This document shows positions 11,866 through 36,670 of a stretch of DNA of 64,000 bases, one piece after another. The notes beneath the pieces were generated by a model. That model was not told the DNA's origin and did not search any database. It saw only the letters and a program-made list of their open reading frames with translations. Both the position numbers and the translations under genes were made by a program. The stretch is taken from positions 3,991,501 to 4,055,500 of the forward strand of contig NC_091932.1 of assembly GCF_041260155.1 (NCBI RefSeq), given 5' to 3'. The stretch's first letter is position 1. Every line of letters begins with the position of its first letter. Origin of the DNA: Ptychodera flava. Lineage: Eukaryota > Hemichordata > Enteropneusta > Ptychoderidae.

Positions 11866-12960
11866 TTCACAGGGCTGCAGTGGTGACCAATGGGAGAACT
11901 TTTCATTTGGTCAACTTCGGCAAAGCTTTGGTTCATTACAGTTACCTGGCGGATTAGCAACTCTGATCAATGATACCACCGTACACTTCTGTAGGTTTGA
12001 GAATGTGGCTGGTGAACCAGAACTTAGATATCCAGGTCTGTTAAAGCATATGAAGATCTGGAGTGGAGTGTGGTTATCTATGGTAAACATGTGAGCAACA
12101 CGTCAGACAAGTTACAGCAGATACCCCAGTGATTGACAGTATGGCCACCTTGATGAAATTGCTGGACTTGAAAACAAACATCAACATTTGCTGTGGTAAT
12201 CCAGATCCCCAGTTTGTAGAGATGATCAAGGACTCTGGCACAAGTTCTGTGTTGATGTTGGAAGGATAGCATTCAGTAATGAAGCTGGTGTATCAGCTTA
12301 TCTTGAGTCAAACTTCAACGGAAATAACTTTATAAGGCATTCAGTACAAAGAGACTATAAGATGTGCACTTTGTGATGTCATCACTGACAGAAGCAGATA
12401 CTCAAAATGTGCACAGCACAGAAATTACCTCCGTGTTATGTGGCATAGAAGGAACAAAAAGCGGAATGAGAACAGAAGTAGTGATTTAAGCAGTCATACA
12501 AATCTCCGATACCTGAATAAAGAACTGAAGGAGGGAGTTGTGAGTTTGCAGCAAGACAGAATCAGACTTAAAGAGAAACACAATCACATGGTTCAACACT
12601 TACTCAACAATGGCTTGACAGCTGATAAGACTTTGGACGGCGACCTTAAATCCATCCTGGAAAGTGAAACCAAGCATGTTCTTGACTCTTTTCCAGAAGG
12701 CAGTTTTCAGCGACTCTTCTGAGAAGAACAACTTAAACATGCAAGATGCTCAGATGGCAGACAGATGCGTTTGCATCCCACCATGATTCAATGGTGTTTA
12801 TCATTGAAATTTTTATCTGCTGCAGCTTATGAATCATTGTGAAAGTCTAGATTTGTCAAACTTCCCAGCCAAAGAACTCAAAATGATTACGCAAATTACA
12901 TATCTAAGTGTAGGAACATGAATGTGACAAGTGACATGCTTTGTTGGCTGTGTTTACCCT
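11866..12960 (+). pseudogene. P-element/THAP-type transposase fossil
   Basis: Plus-strand translation gives the C-terminal half of a P-like transposase in order but in broken frames. It runs from GCSGDQWENFSFG (11875), through a coiled segment (LRYLNKELKEGVVSLQQDRI, 12500-12570), then the DLKSILESETKHVLDSFPEG block (12650-12700), then HPTMIQWCLSLKFLSAAAYE (from about 12775) and VKLPSQRTQNDYANYI (from about 12860). The last two match the family pattern 'HP.MI.WC...AYE' and 'LPS.RTL.DY'. In-frame stops and frame changes (for example after ...AAYESL and after ...FQRLF) show the gene is dead. It is a plain DNA transposon remnant. Terminal repeats were not located. Confidence 0.7.
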
Positions 12961-13014
12961 AACTTTTCTATGGTAATGATTCGTATGATGTGGAGGAAAT
13001 TGGTGTTTTATTAG

Positions 13015-14500
13015 CTCATCGTTGCAAAGCACCGACTTACTTGATACTGCAGATTGAGGTTCACTAAGGGGCCAATCTTATCACTATGTCAGTCTGTGTG
13101 TGTGTCTGTCAGTCTGTACATATGTATGTATGTCTGTCCGTCTGTCCATCCATCCATCAATCTGATGATGGTAAAATTTCCACAAAATTTTTTTTTTTGT
13201 TGAAAAGAGTAAAATTATATACTTTTTCTGTTATTTTTATGTTTGATTTTTGAGATGCCATTGATGGGTTAAGTTCCAACAAACTCTTCTTCAATTACAT
13301 AATATTCTTTTATGTGATTGGCTTGTAGAATTCATAAGAGGTGCTTCTTGCCTCTTTGTACCAGAAGCACGCTAGGGGGGCCAGTATTATCAATATGTCA
13401 GTTTCTATGTGTTTGTCAGTCTGTATGTATGTCTGTCCGTCCGTCAATCAATCAATCTGATGATGTTAAGATATTTTCTTCTTCTTGTGAAAAAAGTCAA
13501 ATTATATTGTTTTTCACTTATTTCAATGTTTGATTCTTGAGGTTCCATGGATGGATTAACTTAAAAAAAAAATTCAATTACATCGTATTCTTGTGAACAT
13601 TTAATTTTTTGAGTCATCATTTGTTCTTTCGTTCAAAATACCTCCAAAAATCCTACACTTCTATGATAAAAATTTAAATTGGCTTGTAGAGTTCATGGAG
13701 GTGCTTCTTGCCTCTGTGTACCAGAAGCACACTAGGGGGCTAGTATTATCAATATGTCAGTTTCTGTGTTTATCAGTCTGTATGTGTGTCTGTCCGTCCG
13801 TCAATCAATCAATCTGATCATCAGAAGATACTTTCTTCTTCAGGTGAAAAAAGTCAAATTATATTGTTTTTCACTTATTTCAATGTTTGATTCTTGAGGT
13901 TCCATGGATGGATTAACTTAAAAAAAAAATTCAATTACATCGTATTCTTGTGAACATTTAATTTTTTGAGTCATCATTTGTTCTTTCGTTCAAAATACCT
14001 CCAAAAAACCTACACTTCTATGATGAAATTTTAAATTAGCTTGTAGAATTCATAAGAGGTGCTTCTGGCCTCTGTGTATCAGAGGCACACTAGGGGGCTA
14101 GTATTATCAATATGTCAGTTTCTGTGTTTATCAGTCTGTATGTGTGTCTGTCCGTCCGTCAATCAATCAATCTGATCATCAGAAGATACTTTCTTCTTCA
14201 GGTGAAAAAAGTCAAATTATATTGTTTTTCACTTATTTCTATGTTCGATATTTGAGGTGCCATGGATGGATTAACTTAAAAAAAAAATTCAATTACATCT
14301 TTTTCTTTTGAATATTTAATTTAGTCGGTCTGTATGTATGTCTGTCCGTCCGTCAATCAATCAATCAATCAATCTAATGATGTTTAGATACTTTCTTTTT
14401 CTTGTGAAAAAAGTCAAATTGTATTGTTTTTCACTTATGTCTGTGTTTGATTTTTGAGCTGCCATGGATGGATTAACTTAAAAAAAAATTTTCAATTAGG
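13015..14500. repeat. ~360 bp tandem repeat array
   Basis: Units start with 'ggcttgtaga(a/g)ttcat' and 'ggtgcttct(t/g)gcctct' at about 13319, 13679 and 14038, with degenerate partial copies before (13018) and after (14320). Each contains the block 'gtctgtccgtccgtcaatca' and later 'catggatggattaacttaaa'. The middle two units are nearly identical, which implies recent amplification. No coding content. The leftmost copy begins TTAGCTC, like the end of the foldback element at 978-2531, so the two may be related. Confidence 0.8.
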
Positions 14501-14600
14501 CCAAAAAAAAAAAAAGAAATGTTTCTGGTCAGGCCTTTCTGTAAAAAATGGTGCGGCGACGCGGATTTTTTTTTTTTTCTCCTCCTCAAGGGAGGGAGGA
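14501..14600. mobile_element. One-ended copy of the CCAAAA...TTTCTGGTC MITE
   Basis: Starts with 'ggccaaaaaaaa' and 'gtttctggtcagg', then 'ggcgacgcgga'. The same blocks occur in opposite orientation in the element at 19122-19421. Only one end is visible here, so this copy is truncated or its far end has diverged. Confidence 0.5.
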
Positions 14601-15782
14601 GGGTCAGTTAAAGCGCCAAATCGTAGCGGCTAATTTGCATAATCATTTGCATATCATTAATTTATATTTGCATATGGATGTAAGCTTGCACATGCATCCA
14701 CACATACATGTACACTCACAACAAAATGCAATGGTAACACACAAGTGTGCAGTTTGAACATCATGGAAACTCTTTATTACACTTAAATAAATCATCACAG
14801 TATTGTAATTACAATTGCAATTAAAACAGAAGATTCAGATTGAAACTTTGAGAGCAAGAAATGGTTCGTCTGATTGGAGTTTCATTAATACATATATTGC
14901 TAATAAATTGTCAAAACTTGCCAACAAAGAGGAAAATTCATAAGTTTAAGCTTTACACAATTCAAATGTAATTGAGTTTTATATCATTTTGAACGACAAA
15001 CACCGCGAATAATTTTTCATCACGGGGATAGATTTCAACCAGCGGCCCCCCCCCCCCATAACTTCTACTGCCACTTGACATCGTCGTTCGATTCTTGATT
15101 TTAAAAATACCACCAGATGATCACAAGACATGAACTAAGTACGACTAGAATCCCTCGAAAATCAGGTGTAAAATATTTCAGAGGACGTTTTCATATTATC
15201 TATCTATCTAGATCGCGGAAGTAACATATTTCCCTTCGTATAGTTTTTATGACACTGTATTGTCAGAATATCTTCGCATTGCTCGCGCAACACTTCTAAT
15301 AGAAGATTTTCTTCCAAAAGTTGCCAGCCTGTACAACAGGATGCTGTCTCAAGGAGGATAACAACTTGAACCTAAAATTATCAGACAGTTTCATAAAGCT
15401 ATGTCAAGACATCCTCAACTTTTTGAAAACTTCAATGTAACACCGAAAGACATCATATATAACATCAGACTCAGAATAACTTAAGGAGTGGTGGTACCTG
15501 ATCAGTACTGCTTGGGGAGCCAAGGCAGTTGACTGTATTGTTTTCAAATCCCCGAAACAGTCGCCCAGGTAAATAACTGATGAACACCTAAAAGATTTTG
15601 ATGATGTTATTTCTTTGCTGTATATTAATTGTTATAAACTAATCCTGCTGATGTCATATATTCATCATTCATATGACACAATCATAGAGAACCCATAAAT
15701 ATTGCTTGCACTTGCATGACGTTACTTTACATCATTGCCGTATTTATTTCTATCCGAGTGAATTTAAACTGTTTGACTACTT

Positions 15783-15786
<4 letters not shown>
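14601..15786. other. Unassigned interval
   Basis: AT-rich sequence with a poly-C run at about 15045-15057. No open frame of interest and no recognised element. Confidence 0.4.
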
Positions 15787-15848
<62 letters not shown>

Positions 15849-15851
15849 AAA

Positions 15852-15904
<53 letters not shown>
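15787..15904. repeat. (AT)n followed by (GT)n microsatellite
   Basis: (AT)n from 15787 to 15845, a short spacer, then (TG)n from 15857 to 15904. Open frames here are simple-sequence artefacts. Confidence 0.95.
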
Positions 15905-15909
<5 letters not shown>

Positions 15910-16339
15910 GAGATATCTGTATTTGTAGTATTTTTCAGAGATATCTTGAAGTTTGCAAATCGAAAGTCTGTTTCGCAAAGTGCACAAATCATTATGAAAT
16001 CTGCAGTTCATATAAGAAGCACGATAATTTCTGATACTTTTCTGGTTTCTCTATGAGAATTCAGTATAAGAAAGCAACATGCACTAATATTTTAAACTAC
16101 ATTTGAAGCAGTGAAAACTTTAGAAAGAGAAAAATGTTAAGATATTTTTCGTTCTCATTGATGCAATATTTTCCTTTGTGTCGCAGATTTTATGTGAAAA
16201 GGTGCTTTTATTGACTAAAATAAGTTTACAAAAGGCAGTTTTTGTCATTATTAGCTGTGCTTTCATGGTTTCAATGTTAAAAGAAAAGATCCTCTCAGAC
16301 ACTGCCACTCAATAACGAGTCTGGTTGATTCTTACCGGT

Positions 16340-16512
16340 GAATTCATATATTCTCACCATGAAAATCACCATTCTCACAGTGCTTGGTGAGAATTTCCAG
16401 TCTCACAAAGGAGTGCATTTCTCACTGCAGTGAGAATAACAAGAGATTCTCACCAATTGCGAGAAAGCGTCACTTTCTCGCTCCAGTCTCGCAATTTTTT
16501 CCTATAGTGTAG
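16340..16512. mobile_element. Repeat rich in TTCTCAC/GTGAGAA hairpins
   Basis: Several 'ttctcac' and 'gtgagaa' pairs occur within about 170 bp, able to form nested hairpins, and the right edge is 'cctatagtgta', a terminus style seen in MITEs. The left terminus is not clear. No coding content. Confidence 0.35.
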
Positions 16513-17339
16513 AAAGATAGACAGTGCAGAATGGGAGCGCAGATCATTATGCAGATCATTATGCGCAGATCGATAACCCAAACCCCTATCAATCAATTTA
16601 CGAAATAGTGTCCAGTGATTCACTTTATCGAAGGCTTTTGTCTCATCAAGAAAACAAAGGAAAACAGCGGTATTATGACGCTTATAAAAATCTATTATTT
16701 CTTTTTATAAAAACACATATATCAGTTCAGTGATGGCATATGATGTAATTGAATATATCACAGTGTCACACTTTCTGTTTCACTGCATGCCTGGACTACA
16801 CTATCGCAGAGACTTTTCCCAAGTTGAACTGTAGCCCTAATATTTTGTATCATGAAATGTTTTCATTCTCCACATATCTCGCTTTTACTTCAGTTAACAG
16901 GCACGGCAATTAATGTACAGACAGTCCTGTTGAAGTCATAGAAGTAGACTTATTTGTTACATTTCAAGTTTGATTTACACAACAGTGATGTTGGTTTATT
17001 TTTTGGTCATATTTTCAAATGTTGCTTTTTTGAAAAAATGTCTTTGATGTCAGTAATACAGTAACGGTACTTTCTTGCTTAATCAATAGCTAGCCTAGAT
17101 AGGGATATCCTACATGGAAAGAGTTTTCCTGGTTGTTCCAACTTTTGCACACATTTTTTCCATCACATTTTCAAAGTGATAATGATAATGGGTCATGAAA
17201 GCAGAACAAAGTATATATTATAACTTACTACCTCCAAAGAATAAAAGCATTTTTAAAGAAAAAAAGCAAAAGTTTTTATTAAAGTTATATTTTAAAGCAA
17301 AAAAATGCACTATACCAACCATGGAAACCACTGTCTCCA
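16513..17339. other. Unassigned interval
   Basis: AT-rich, with a short direct duplication 'gcagatcattat' at about 16541-16565. No supported gene. Confidence 0.4.
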
Positions 17340-17575
17340 TTTTAATAATAATAAATGACTACAGACTGCTTTGCAGACTCGGGGCCGTATTCGGGCCTGG
17401 TTTTCGCCTTGCTCTGTCTTTGGTAGCTTGTACAAGTAGAGGTGCGCCAAGTGTCTCTGCATCAAGGTGGGCCTGTGCGGGTATTGAACTCTAATTCATT
17501 CGGCCTGACTTCTAGTGACTATGGTTCCAAAGGCTTGGACTCTACCACTGCGCCACGATGGTTCAGCCCACCTCC
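17340..17575 (-). mobile_element. tRNA-derived SINE
   Basis: On the minus strand the head reads GTGGCGCAGTGGTAGAGTCC (17537-17556), a good RNA polymerase III A box. About 50 bp later comes GAGTTCAATACCC, a B box matching GTTCRANNC. A non-tRNA body of about 100 bp follows, and the element ends in an ATTATTATT-type tail at about 17341-17355. The acceptor-stem ends do not pair, so this is not a functional tRNA gene. Head, body and simple-repeat tail are the normal layout of a tRNA-derived SINE. Confidence 0.7.
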
Positions 17576-18599
17576 ACCCTTGATCATTCACAATTTAACC
17601 AATTTTGACAAATTAATGCTTACATTTGATTCCACTATTCCAACCATACGGTATGATGATGGAAAAGTCTTTGATTTATCACAATTCAAGTTGAACACAT
17701 TGAGCCTTAGAGAAGTTGTTGCACAAAATGTAATGTATTATTAGTTTATTGCTTTCATGAATATATCAGGCGCCTTTACAACTATCAGTGTCGGTACTGC
17801 AAGACGGTAGCCGCCGTTTCGATCTTCAATGGTAAACATTACAGCAATAGATTGTCTTCCTAAATTCGATCAGTGGTATATAGTATCAGTTTTCGAAAAC
17901 TAGAAATCTAAGCAAAGACCATCTTGCTTGTATCCCCATGCACGTTTGGGTACTGTAACCGTGCTCCGTGCAAAAACTGAATCACAGGACTGTAGCCCAA
18001 AACAAACGTACCCACATAATTATTCACTGTAAAAAGGTATGTACACAGGAGAACAAAAGGGTGCAGGAGGTGCGAAACACAACAAAGGAAGTGTTAAAAT
18101 GAGCAAAACAACGACAAAAAGTGAAACTCCCAACCAGAAAATACAGTAATGTCGCTTGTACCTCCATCTTTGCAGTGTGCAAGAAAGATAAATATAAATC
18201 CTTGTATAGACTAGATTCTTAGTTCTTAAATTTCATATCGTTCGTAAATTCAGTTTCTTGTCTTTCATTCGACCAGAGCCGAAGAACTATCTCTCATCAT
18301 ACAGTCAAACAAGCTGTCTTGATCCCCTTCCTACAGCCTTGCTGAAGAAATGCTTGAATAATTTAATACTGTACACAAACCGTTAATCGCCTCCCAACGG
18401 TCTGGAAAAGTACCTTTATTACGTTATTCAAGTAAGCAATATAGCCTAAAAAGCTATCGTATGAGATTTGTTATTTTTCATAACATAATGGTAAACACTG
18501 TCTCTCCTCACTTCCAAGTTGCTACTGGAAACTTTGTAATCTAAACATAGAAAGTTTCACAATACAGAGACTGCTCTACTTAAAGTTACTTAAAAGTTC
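17576..18599. other. Unassigned interval
   Basis: AT-rich sequence without a credible open frame, RNA gene or recognised repeat. Confidence 0.4.
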
Positions 18600-19680
18600 A
18601 AGAAAAGTCGTTGTCATTGCGAACATCAAAATTTGCATATAAGCTCTGCATATGTGTGAATAATTCGTGAAACTGTGTGGCGTCACAGTTGTCCACTGCA
18701 CATGGTATACCGTTCTCCTAAGGGTATGATCTGCAGGTATTGATGTCAAATGACTAGAAAATTCACTTCCTGGATAGAATCATGCAAAATAAATCGTTCA
18801 TTGTCTAGATATCAAAAAATTTCGTTAACAAAATAAAACCTCTTCATTCATGCATGGACTACCAGACCTTGTCGCTGGGCTACCAACTTCAGAAAATGGT
18901 AGCCCAATCGGACTACCAGGGAGAAAAGTTAATTTCGAGCCCTGACGGGCAATGTGCCTCCTCCCTACAGCCCATGGTCTATTTTTAGCACTGCTACAGT
19001 ATGTCTAGTCTCGACGTGCTGAGAAGGTCGTGTTCATGACGACTATCAAAATTTTCATGCAACTCTGAGAATGAAACAAGATGTCATAGATCACCAAACT
19101 CTTGAGTATCACTGTTGTCCATTAGGCCAAAAAAGATCGTTTCTGGTCACCGCGTGAGTCATTTCAGAACCTGCGCGTCATGGCATTTTTTGGGTTACAT
19201 ACTGATCAGTACAGCTATCCTTGATATCCCTGTTTGCATGTCCAATAATGCTAAACAGAAAACTGAAGTATTATGCAGCCAGTGATAAAAGAAAATAACT
19301 GTTGCATCAATAGCGCCAAACCAGTATTGTTAGGAAATTAAAAAAGGGGAAAAAAGGAAAACCGCGTCGCCACATCACTTTTGCTGAATGTCAAGGACCA
19401 GAAACAATTTTTTTTTTTTGGGGGGGGGGGACTTTTCAGACTTTTACCCGTTTCCTTCTGGTACTAGGTGTAAGTATTCACATCAAATAACTAGAAAATT
19501 CACTTCATTGGCAGAATCTTGAAAAATTGCTTTTTCTTGTCTGGTTAATGAAAACCAATATCCCTCAACTAAAATATGGATGGGCTACCAGCCATTGTCA
19601 CTGGGCTACCAACATCAGAAAATGGTAGCCCGAGTGGACTACCAGGGGAAAAAGTTAATTTCGAGCCCTGACTGTGCACA
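18600..19680. repeat. Local direct duplication, second copy interrupted by a MITE
   Basis: Copy 1 is at about 18600-18950 and copy 2 at about 19020-19675. Shared landmarks in the same order are 'tatcaaaattt(t/g)catgcaa'-like sequence, 'cacagttgtccac(t/a)'-like sequence, 'aatgactagaaaattcactt', 'gggctaccaacttcagaaaa' and 'gttaatttcgagccctga'. Copy 2 is longer because an inverted-repeat element (19122-19421) sits between the 'gttgtcca' and 'actagaaaattc' landmarks. Confidence 0.7.
19122..19421. mobile_element. 300 bp MITE with CCAAAA...TTTCTGGTC ends
   Basis: Left end 'ccaaaaaagatcgtttctgg' and right end its reverse complement, 'gaccagaaacaattttt' through T/G runs near 19430. No protein. A one-ended relative lies at 14501-14600. 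It interrupts the second copy of the local duplication. Confidence 0.65.
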
Positions 19681-19965
19681 TTAGATTTGGCTACAACTTC
19701 TAAAAATAGCTCTCTATGGCTTCTAAGGAGATGTACTTGGATGGCTGGCAAGTCTAAACACGCATCAAAGTTTTTGATATACTGTTTTCCTCTCAATGAT
19801 ATTAATGATTGACATTTATGTACAACAGTTCTGAATATCTGGTTACTTATAGAAAGTGCGGAATAAATTCACAGCTCATTCAAAATACTGCATTCAAACT
19901 TTAAAATTGAAACTTTGAAATTCCTATATTACAACTGACATGGCAAAAAATATGCCCCCAAAAAT

Positions 19966-19979
19966 ATATATAAATATAT

Positions 19980-20049
<70 letters not shown>
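19966..20049. repeat. (TA)n microsatellite
   Basis: Nearly pure TA dinucleotide run. Confidence 0.95.
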
Positions 20050-20052
<3 letters not shown>

Positions 20053-20294
20053 GTTGCTGAAAAATTGATTTTACAATTTCATTTATAATATTGAAGTTAA
20101 GCTTATATTCCACCTGTTGTTTTACCTATGTCGCGTGCGCGGTTTGTCACCCTTTTTCAAAATTTGGAATAGGGGAGCCATCCAGTTTTTGACGTCGGCA
20201 AAAAATAATCCAACCCCCCCCCCCTACCCCCCCTCGCCCGAAGAGACCGACCAGCTCCTTATTGACAACGGAATTCTGGTCCTGACTACAATTC

Positions 20295-20332
20295 AAACAA
20301 CAACAAAAACAACAACAACAACAACAACAACA
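20295..20332. repeat. (CAA)n microsatellite
   Basis: ACA/CAA trinucleotide run. A poly-C patch lies just upstream at about 20213-20232. Confidence 0.9.
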
Positions 20333-20623
20333 TCAATAGTGCATATATCATCTGTACGCGCTATGTTGACCAGCTAAAAAGTGAGTGTTTCAACATAAGT
20401 TGGAGAGTCCATGAACTTGCAATATTGACATACGGCTGTCCGATTTACCCCCATTTGCTGTATTTTATGGTCTATATTTCAGCCATTTTTGAATTAGGTT
20501 CAAATCGACATATTTAGGCAGATTGTTGAAATCGTCGACTTACATGGGTAGCTATAGGAGATTGACAATAATTCTGTCTAACAGCTCTCTTCTTAATGAA
20601 ATAGCCCATAGATGGTAACTGTC

Positions 20624-20884
20624 CTACTTCATAGATTCAGACATGTCTGAAGAACGGTTGTGTCTGCGTTGTCGCTCATATGTCATCGTATGCGTGATAC
20701 CGACTTGGTCAATCACATCCGACATAGCTGTTCGTAGCTCTGGTCCAGACAAAATGAAATCAGTCGCTTCATCTCTTGAAACTTGGTAGTGTCCATGCTT
20801 CCAATTTCTCTTGCCCTTATTGTATCTGTTGTTCAATAATACTCCTCCAAAGGACTTGGTTATGCAACCTTGTTCGTCTGCCAT
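20624..20884 (-). CDS. Unrecognised intact 86-residue ORF (MADEQGC...)
   Basis: A clean ATG-to-TAG frame on the minus strand, beginning MADEQGCITKSFGGVLLNNR and ending SSDMSESMK. Composition is protein-like: mixed charged and aromatic residues, RNWKHGHYQVSRDEATDF in the middle, basic YERQRRHNR near the end, and no low complexity. An in-frame ATG 18 bases upstream is also possible. It lies about 560 bp beyond the 3' end of guanylate cyclase gene A on the same strand. No family is recognised. It could be a small single-exon gene or one exon of a larger gene. Confidence 0.45.
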   Translation of the reverse strand: MADEQGCITKSFGGVLLNNRYNKGKRNWKHGHYQVSRDEATDFILSGPELRTAMSDVIDQVGITHTMTYERQRRHNRSSDMSESMK

Positions 20885-21307
20885 CGTCAATGATCGCGTC
20901 AAAATGTGTGGCGACTGCTGTAGATCAGAAATTTCAACTCAAGATTTCTAACCCAATTATCGCTATTTCCCACTAAACTTCCGTCTTTTGTTCGACCTTA
21001 CACTAAGTATTAAAGACCCTTAACCGAATTGTACGTAGAAACTCGCAGAAAGACAATATACATGTACTCACAGATGTAACACAGAACGAAAGAGCAGCTC
21101 TGCTCTGTACGTAGTAAAACCTCGTTTTGGTTCCTTACTCTTCGTATTCAAGTTTGATTGGGGTTCTCTTATCCCTTGTACAAAATTGGCACCGAGGATT
21201 CCAGGCGTAAAATTGGAATTATTGAGGTCAAATAAAAAGATAGGAGATAATGGTTTTATTAGAAATGACAAGCAATAAAATGTATATGAAGATGAAAACG
21301 TATGACT

Positions 21308-21313
21308 TTATTC
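21308..21313 (-). terminator. Polyadenylation signal of gene A
   Basis: AATAAA on the minus strand, about 130 bp after the stop codon of gene A. A second AATAAA candidate lies at 21255-21260. Confidence 0.5.
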
Positions 21314-21442
21314 AGAGTAACTCGCCAACAAAGACAAAACTCTAAGCTGACCATAACACAACTGAATATTAGTTTTCATCGTTTGTTTTTCTTTTGTTAA
21401 CTTTACATCAGTGTATCCACCATCAGTGTATCCACGACCATT

Positions 21443-36276
<14,834 letters not shown>

Positions 36277-36602
36277 GAAGCGCGACGAACTGATGGTACA
36301 AGTTATTGAGTTGCCGAAACTACTTTGGTTGTGGCATTGTTAGCCATTGTTAACGTCATTCTGTCTCGTAATCTCGCACGCGGCCTATCCTCGAAGGTGC
36401 GTGATCCGATAAAGATGATTATGACGCGCGCTAACTGCCTCGTTCGTATTTTACAGAATCGCGTCCACGCAGTTTTACCGTTGTTTGGAAAATCACCGTG
36501 TTCGAGGATACATATGTTCCATTCACATCAGAACAACGCGGTACAAAAATGGGGAATGAAAGTGAAGCATTCTAACACTATTTTCACCAAATCGATCGTG
36601 TA

Positions 36603-36661
36603 ATGGCGTAGATCAAACACCCGTGATTGGTGACGGCATGAAACGGCGACTTTTTGTATAG
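36603..36661 (+). promoter_or_regulatory. Two tiny upstream ORFs before gene B
   Basis: ATGGCGTAG at 36603-36611 (2 codons plus stop) and an 8-codon frame including the stop (MKRRLFV) at 36638-36661, which ends 9 nt before the gene B ATG. If the transcript starts upstream of them they could lower translation. The transcription start is not known. Confidence 0.35.
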
Positions 36662-36670
36662 AGCGTCAGC

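Noticed and set aside
15716-16056. ORFs rich in Ile-Tyr, Cys-Val and Thr-His
   Set aside because: Direct products of (AT)n and (GT)n microsatellites.
17462-17567. tRNA gene
   Set aside because: A and B boxes are present, but acceptor-stem ends do not pair and an extra body plus ATT tail follows; a SINE explains it better.
21068-21271. 67-codon minus-strand ORF downstream of gene A
   Set aside because: No motif, no splice evidence, and it lies beyond the likely polyadenylation signals of gene A.
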